In this document: positions 58,601 through 64,000 of the stretch, one piece after another
How positions within the stretch are numbered: the stretch's first letter is position 1
Layout: the number at the start of each line of letters is the position of its first letter
Assembly (NCBI RefSeq): GCF_019097595.1
Contig: NC_080710.1
Location: 5,525,280 to 5,589,279, forward strand
DNA from: Hemibagrus wyckioides
Lineage: Eukaryota > Chordata > Actinopteri > Siluriformes > Bagridae
Length of the DNA: 64,000 bases
Direction: 5' to 3'
The notes under the pieces: generated by a model
The model's input: only the letters and a program-made list of their open reading frames with translations
The model's database searches: none
What the model was told of the DNA's origin: nothing
Program-made: the position numbers and the translations under genes

Positions 58601-58809
58601 CATATACACATATATAAGACACAGACATACACAAAGTATGTCATAAAAAGCCTTTTCTTTTTTAATTTTAACCCAAACCAATATTCAACCCGTAAACCTA
58701 CCCAAGAGGGGTTTTCTAGCAGATAAAATAAGCTAATAAGAACAACTGTGAGAAATTAGCTAGGCCTTTAGGGGCTCCAGCAGCACAGGTTAGGTGTATT
58801 CCGGGAGCC

Positions 58810-59214
58810 ATGGCGCCGGACATTGCAGGTAATCTTAGGGTCCTAGGCAAGCACAGGTTCTCCGAGATAGTTTTCCATGTAGGAGCTAATGATATACGCC
58901 TTCGTCAGTCTGAGGTTACTAAGAGTAATGTTGTAGAGGTGTGTAAATTAGCGAAGGCGATGTCCGATGCCGTAGTATGCTCTGGCCCCATCCCAATGCG
59001 GCGTGGCGATGTAGCTTACAGCAGGTTATGGCTGAACTGCTGGATGTCCAGGTGGTGCTCCGAAAACAATGTGGGCTTCATAGACAACTGGAGCTCTTTT
59101 GAGGGCAAGGCTGGCCTGTTAGGACGGGACGGTGTCCATCTCACTCGGGAGGGTGCTGCTCTCATTTCTTGCAGCATAGCACATAGTCTTAGAGCAGATC
59201 TAGTTAATCGGTGA
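58810..59214 (+). pseudogene. LINE ORF1 with SGNH/GDSL esterase-like domain
   Basis: 134 residues seen. VFHVGANDIRLRQ carries the GxND block and LLGRDGVHLTREGAALISCS the DxxH block of SGNH hydrolases, which occur in ORF1 proteins of CR1/L2-type LINEs. The nucleophile Ser block expected near the N-terminus is not visible, so the frame is probably 5'-truncated or disrupted. Role in retrotransposition is inferred from the family. Confidence 0.65.
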
Positions 59215-59305
59215 CAATCCAGGGCCAGGGAGCAGACAAGCAGGTTAATCCAACCGTCTTGCTGGCTGCAAAGAGTCATCACTCAGGGTTCATAACATTG
59301 AGATT

Positions 59306-62300
59306 GTGTCTGTTCCCCGAACCAAACGAAAATGTTTTAACAATCAGAAAATTTGTTTTAGTAACCTGATTAACATAAAACTAGATGATAGTGAATGCAC
59401 AGCCAGCACCCTTGATCTGAAGCTAGGACTGTTAAATATAAGATCTCTGTCAACTAAAGCACTTATAATTAATGAACTGATTACTGATCAGGAGTTCAGT
59501 GTTCTTTGTTTAACAGAAACATGGATTAAACAAAACGAGTACGTAGCATTAAATGAAGCTTGTCCGCCTGGCTATAGCTATATACATCAACCGCGTCTAA
59601 CAGGCAGGGGAGGAGGTGTCGCAGTTATTCATGATAATAAGCTAAGCGCCACACAAAAACCCCAGACATCAGTTCAACACATTTGAAGTTCTTTATACTA
59701 ACCTAACGCATGCAAGTACTAATAATAAGTTCACAGAGTCAATTCCACTAATTGTTATTTACAGAACCCCAAGGCCATACTCTGAATTCCTTAGTGAATT
59801 TGGAGATTTTACTTCAAACCTTGTTGCTTCTTTAGACAAAGCATTAATAGTAGAAGACTTCAACATTCATTTTGATAAGCCAGAAGACCCTCTGAGAACA
59901 GCAGTTGTGTCCATCTTAGATTCATTAGGTGTTAATCAAAATGTAATAGGACAAACTCATAATGGAGGTCACACTCTGGATCTCATTTTTATATTCGGAT
60001 TAAATATAGAAAACAGTCACTCTTCCACAGTCGGAAGCTATCTCGGATCATTATCTAGTTTCATTTAGAATGCGTCTTAGTCACGAGATGCGCAACTTGC
60101 CGCATTACCGTATGAAGCGTATATTTACGTCTGCTACCGCAGAGAGATTTACCGATAGTCTCCCAGAATTATCACACATGATTGGTTCACCTTCTGACCC
60201 CACAGAACTTGACCAGGCGACTGATTACTTGGAGTCATTATTTCGGAACACCCTAGACACTGTAGCTCCACTTAAAAGGAAAAAAAATTAAAGACAAGAA
60301 ACTAGCACCCTGGTACAACGACCACATATGAGCTTTAAAACAATCAGCTAGGAAACTAGAGCGTAAATGGCGTCAAACTAAATTAGCAGTATTCCAGATT
60401 GCGTGGAAGGAAAGCCTTCTGAGATACAAAAATTCTCTTAGTGCTGCTAGATCAGCGTATCTCTCTGCCCTAATCGAAGATAACAAAAACAATCCAAAAT
60501 TTTTATTTAGTATTGTAGCAAAACTAACTAGGAGTAAAACCACTGTAGAAAAGCGCACACCATCTATATTTAGCAGCAATGACTTCATGAATTTTTTCAA
60601 TGAAAAAATTGACAATATCAGGCAAAAAATTCAGACTATTAATTTAAAACCAAATTATTTGATAGATAATCCTTTAGATAATATAGCTATTTCTGATCAG
60701 AGCTTAGAGTGCTTCACTCCACTTCAAGAGCCTGATCTAATTTCACTAATTTTTTCTTCAAAATCTTCTACCTGCATCCTAGATCCTTTACCCACATCTT
60801 TCCTTAAACAGATATTACCAGTAGCTACTGAACCCCTTCTAAAAGTAATTAATTCTTCTCTAAGCACTGGCTATGTGCCTAAATCTTTTAAGCTAGCAGT
60901 TATCAAACCCTTGATTAAAAAAACAGACCTCGACCCCTGTCAGCTGTCTAACTATAGACCGATATCAAACCTGCCCTTTTTCTCCAAGATCCTAGAAAAG
61001 GCTGTAGCACAGCAGTTATGTTCATACCTGCATAGAAATAACATTTATGAAATGTATCAGTCAGGATTTAGACCTCATCATAGCACAGAGACAGCACTAG
61101 TTAAAGTGGTCAATGACCTGTTACTGGCTTCTGATCAGGGTTGTGTCTCCCTACTGGTGTTACTCGATCTTAGTGCAGCTTTTGACACCATTGACCACAC
61201 TGTTCTACTTGATAGACTAGAACATGTTGTTGGTGTTAAAGGAACAGCCCTCTCCTGACTCAGGTCTTATTTGACTGACTTATCAGTTTGTAGATCTAGA
61301 TGGTGACTTCTCTATGCATACCAAGGTTATGTTCGGTGTTCCACAAAGTTCTGTTTTAGGCCCACTGCTTTTCTCCCTATACATGTTACCCCTTGGTGTA
61401 ATTATTCGTAAACATGGTATTAGCTTCCACTGTTATGCAGATGATGCACAGCTATGTTTCAGCTAAGTCAGATGAGAGACACCAGCTTATTAAGATAGAA
61501 GAATGTGTAAAGGACATTAGACGTTGGATGGCCACTAACTTCCTCCTGCTTAATTCGGACAAGACGGAGGTGCTTGTACTAGGACCACAGGCAGTTAGAA
61601 GTGAGCTTTCTGATTACAGAGTAATGGTGGATGGTCCTTCTGTTTCATCTTGTCCAGCAGTAAAAGATCTTGGTGTGATTATTGACTCTGGTCTTTCGTT
61701 TGAAGCTCATGTAGATAATATCACTAGGGTAGCCTTCTTCCATCTTAGGAATATTGCTAAGATAAGAAATATGTTGTCGCTTCATGATGCAGAAAAATTA
61801 GTTCATGCTTTTGTTACCTCTAGGTTGGATTATTGTAATGCCGTACTGTCTGGATGTTCCAGTAGGAGCATACACAAGCTCCAGTTAGTCCAGAATGCAG
61901 CAGCTAGGGTCCTAACTAGAACCAGAAAATATGATTCAAGATTCAAGAAGCTTTTATTGTCATTTCAACCACATATAGCTGACGCAGTACATAGTGAAAT
62001 GAAACAACGTTTCTCCAGGACCTGGTGCTACATAAACATACAACAACAAAGTTCAACATAAAAACACCACCACAGAGCTAGGACAGAAGTTTGTCTTAGC
62101 CACGTAAAGTGCACAGTGTGCAGCTAGGTGCAAAAAGAGCATAAACAAGACAGTGCAAAAAGACAATAAATACAATAAAGACAACACAAAAGAACACAGG
62201 ACACTTAGCACAGAAAAGAAATAAAAGAACATGTACTGGAATGTAAGTGAAATAAAATAAGATAAAGTGAAATGATGTAAAAAAAAAAAAAAAAAAAAAA

Positions 62301-63545
62301 AGTATTGTGCAAAAATATTGTGCAAAAATACACAACAGCGGTTGAGGTAGTGCAAATACAATAAACATAAATATAACTATAGCAGCGGATGACAGGTAGA
62401 GGTAGTGCAGTAAGTAATGAACAGTATAAATTGTGTGTGTGTGCGTGTGTGTGCGCGCGCATGTCCACACAGTCAAGAGAGAGTGTGTGTATCTGTACAC
62501 ACCAAAATAAAAAGGTCTGCATCTAACATCTAACAAACTCCACTACCGATGAGCAGTAGTTAGACACAAGCACAGTCCTTACACCATTCCGTGTTGATGT
62601 AAACACACACACCGCCACCGCGAGTCTTACCGCACAGAGCTGCATTCCTGTCGGCACGAAACACGGTTAGCCCGGCTAGCTGAATGGCGGCGTCCGGAAC
62701 TCTGTCGCTGAGCCACGTCTCCGTGAAAACAAAGACGCAGCAGTCTCTGAACTCACGCCGTGTAGTTTGCTGGAGTCGGATGTAGTCCAGTTTATTATCC
62801 AGTGAGCAGACGTTGGACAAGATGATGGAAGGGAGTGCCGGCCGGCTAGGGTTGGTTGTTAGCCTATCACAGACACCCGCCCATTTACCGCGCTTCCGCT
62901 TCCTCGAACAACGCTTGCAACGTCCTCTCTCCCGGCCACCGGCATCAGGCGACGCCGAGGACTGAAGGCCTGGACTTCGCAGCAAGCCGAGTTCGCGAAG
63001 TTTGCAGAGTAGTTCATCATGCAAGTTAGTAACTGCATGATTTCTGTACCGTAATATCGTCTGGCGGTCGTATACATGAACACCACTGTCTTTGGCGTCC
63101 ATGGACTTTAAATTTAGCGCTAAAACAAAAAGAAAGCACCATTTTGGTTCCGGAGTGGCCGCTGCGTGCTACTGCCGTGCCGCCATCTTGGAAGAGTAAT
63201 GAGCACATCACTCCTATTTTAGCCACACTACATTGGCTCCCAGTCAAATTTCGAATTGATTATAAAATACTGTTACTAACCTATAAAGCACTAAATGGTC
63301 TCACGCCACAGTACCTGAGCGATCTTTTAGTCTTTTATGATCCGCCACACCTACTCCGATCAAAGGGTGCTGGTTACTTGGTAGTACCTCAAGTAGCAAA
63401 GGCTACAGCAAGGGGCAGAGCTTTCTCTTTCAAAGCCCCAAAGTTATGGAACAGCCTTCCAATTAGTGTTTGGGATTCAGACACAGTCTCAATGTTTAAG
63501 TCTAGGCTGAAGACACATTTGTTTAGTCAAGCTTTTAATGTATAG
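59306..63545 (+). pseudogene. L2-type LINE ORF2 (endonuclease and reverse transcriptase), broken
   Basis: 59306-59686 reads LGLLNIRSLSTKALIINEL, FSVLCLTETWI and GRGGGVAVIHD, the endonuclease start. After frame changes, 59760-60060 carries YRTPRPYSEFL-type and EDFNIHFD sequence. 60587-61258 reads [37 protein letters not shown] and [22 protein letters not shown] blocks. 61425-61450 gives CYADDAQL, the catalytic box. 61490-61930 reads CVKDIRRWMATNFLLLNSDK and SRLDYCNAVLSGCSSRSIHK. The C-terminus resumes after the insertion with HITPILATLHWLPVKFRIDY and SKGAGYLVVPQ. At least four frame changes and the insertion disable it. Confidence 0.82.
61929..63197 (-). mobile_element. Internally deleted LINE inserted in reverse into the L2 ORF2
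   Basis: The complement strand starts near 63197 with a CCAAGATGGCGGCACGGCAG leader. A frame at 63102-62560 follows, reading [39 protein letters not shown] and [15 protein letters not shown] (endonuclease N-terminus). It then jumps to 3' untranslated sequence with a T-run (A-run on the forward strand at 62278-62300) and ends near 61929. No RT is present. Same family as 51839-53650. Confidence 0.78.
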
Positions 63546-64000
63546 TTTTCTTAGGTAAAGGAGCAGATCTGGAAGGTTCATGGGTATAGAGTGTTTGGTG
63601 TACTGGGATGTTTGGATGCTGTCATCTTACCACCCTCACAAGTCGCTCAGGTTTGCTGACTGAAGTGGTTGGATGCTTTATGTCCCGGGAAGCCTTCATG
63701 TCTGTGACCTTCTGGCTCTCCCTTTTAGTTATGCTGTCATAGCTAGTCTTGCCGGAGTCCCTGCCTGCACTTTACACAAAATTCTACACTGTCTTTAAGC
63801 ATCACATAATCAGAAACTTAATATCTTTCTCTCTCTCTCTACCTCCTCTGTCGAGCTATACACCCCACTCCTGAGCTCCCAGTGTTTGCCAGTTTCCAGT
63901 GCGACCGCTGCCCTACCCCTGGTCGGAGTCTCGCCGCTTGATGGTGCCCACTGATGCTGTGGATGGATCTGTGTGGACCAGGAGACAGCCATGGACAGAG

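Larger units (their letters stand above)
58750..64000 (+). mobile_element. L2-type LINE with esterase ORF1, interrupted by another LINE, running off the right edge
   Basis: Forward strand. ORF1 esterase is at 58810-59214, endonuclease 59306-60060, reverse transcriptase 60300-61900, remaining C-terminal frame 63190-63545, and a 3' untranslated region from 63546 past the window end. A foreign LINE copy in reverse orientation sits at 61929-63197. Confidence 0.82.

Noticed and set aside
62053..62536. Phe-rich complement frames near 62.2 kb
   Set aside because: They run through the A-run and 3' untranslated tail of the inserted LINE.

Overview
The window looks like teleost fish genomic DNA: AT-rich, intron-bearing, loaded with microsatellites, and packed with fish-type Tc1, hAT, Ginger-like, Merlin, Ty3/gypsy, L1, L2 and tRNA-SINE sequence. 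An otophysan (for example a catfish or characin) is plausible but not proven. There are no bacterial features. All family names come from recognising motifs by eye; no database search was run.

The host content is a tandem array of CC-type chemokine receptor genes, each with a tiny coding exon 1 (28-31 nt) and one large exon 2. Two copies are intact: R1 (complement, 17039..18087 plus 18984..19014, 359 aa) and R5 (forward, 41645..41672 plus 42793..43778, 337 aa). Four copies are dead or partial: psi-0 (13.4-14.4 kb), R2 (25.5-27.4 kb, two adjacent in-frame stops), R3 (38.7-39.8 kb, one in-frame stop, exon 1 not found) and a tail fragment psi-4 (40.9-41.2 kb, forward). Long flanking blocks are duplicated with the receptors, including a Ty3/gypsy pol remnant, so the array grew by segmental duplication.

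Region by region. 0-1.3 kb: remnant of an uncharacterised C2H2 protein family, complement strand. 4.2-10.7 kb: decayed multi-exon Ginger-like integrase gene followed by exons of a Ulp1-like protease, split by a hAT element (exact 8-bp target duplication) that contains a dead Tc1. 11.6-13.4 kb: Ty3/gypsy LTR and gag start, then a dead 1247-bp Tc1. 13.4-19.4 kb: psi-0, gypsy pol, R1. 19.4-24 kb: Merlin transposase exons, a coiled-coil CCDC106-like remnant, a second gypsy pol. 24-31.9 kb: R2, whose 5' leader is split by a 4-kb long-TIR element carrying two Tc1 copies and a MITE; one Tc1 has a complete 343-aa transposase. 31.9-37.3 kb: a hAT-type insertion containing a dead L1. 37.4-43.8 kb: R3, psi-4, R5. 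43.8-64 kb: only transposon-derived sequence recognised (L1, L2, an internally deleted LINE, hAT, Tc1, SINE, a SAMD3-like remnant).

The probable working genes are R1, R5 and the Tc1 transposase at 29578..30609. I saw no clear novel system. The most unusual items are the two intact receptors lacking the usual second extracellular disulfide, the linkage of integrase and Ulp1-like exons, and the deep nesting of insertions at R2.
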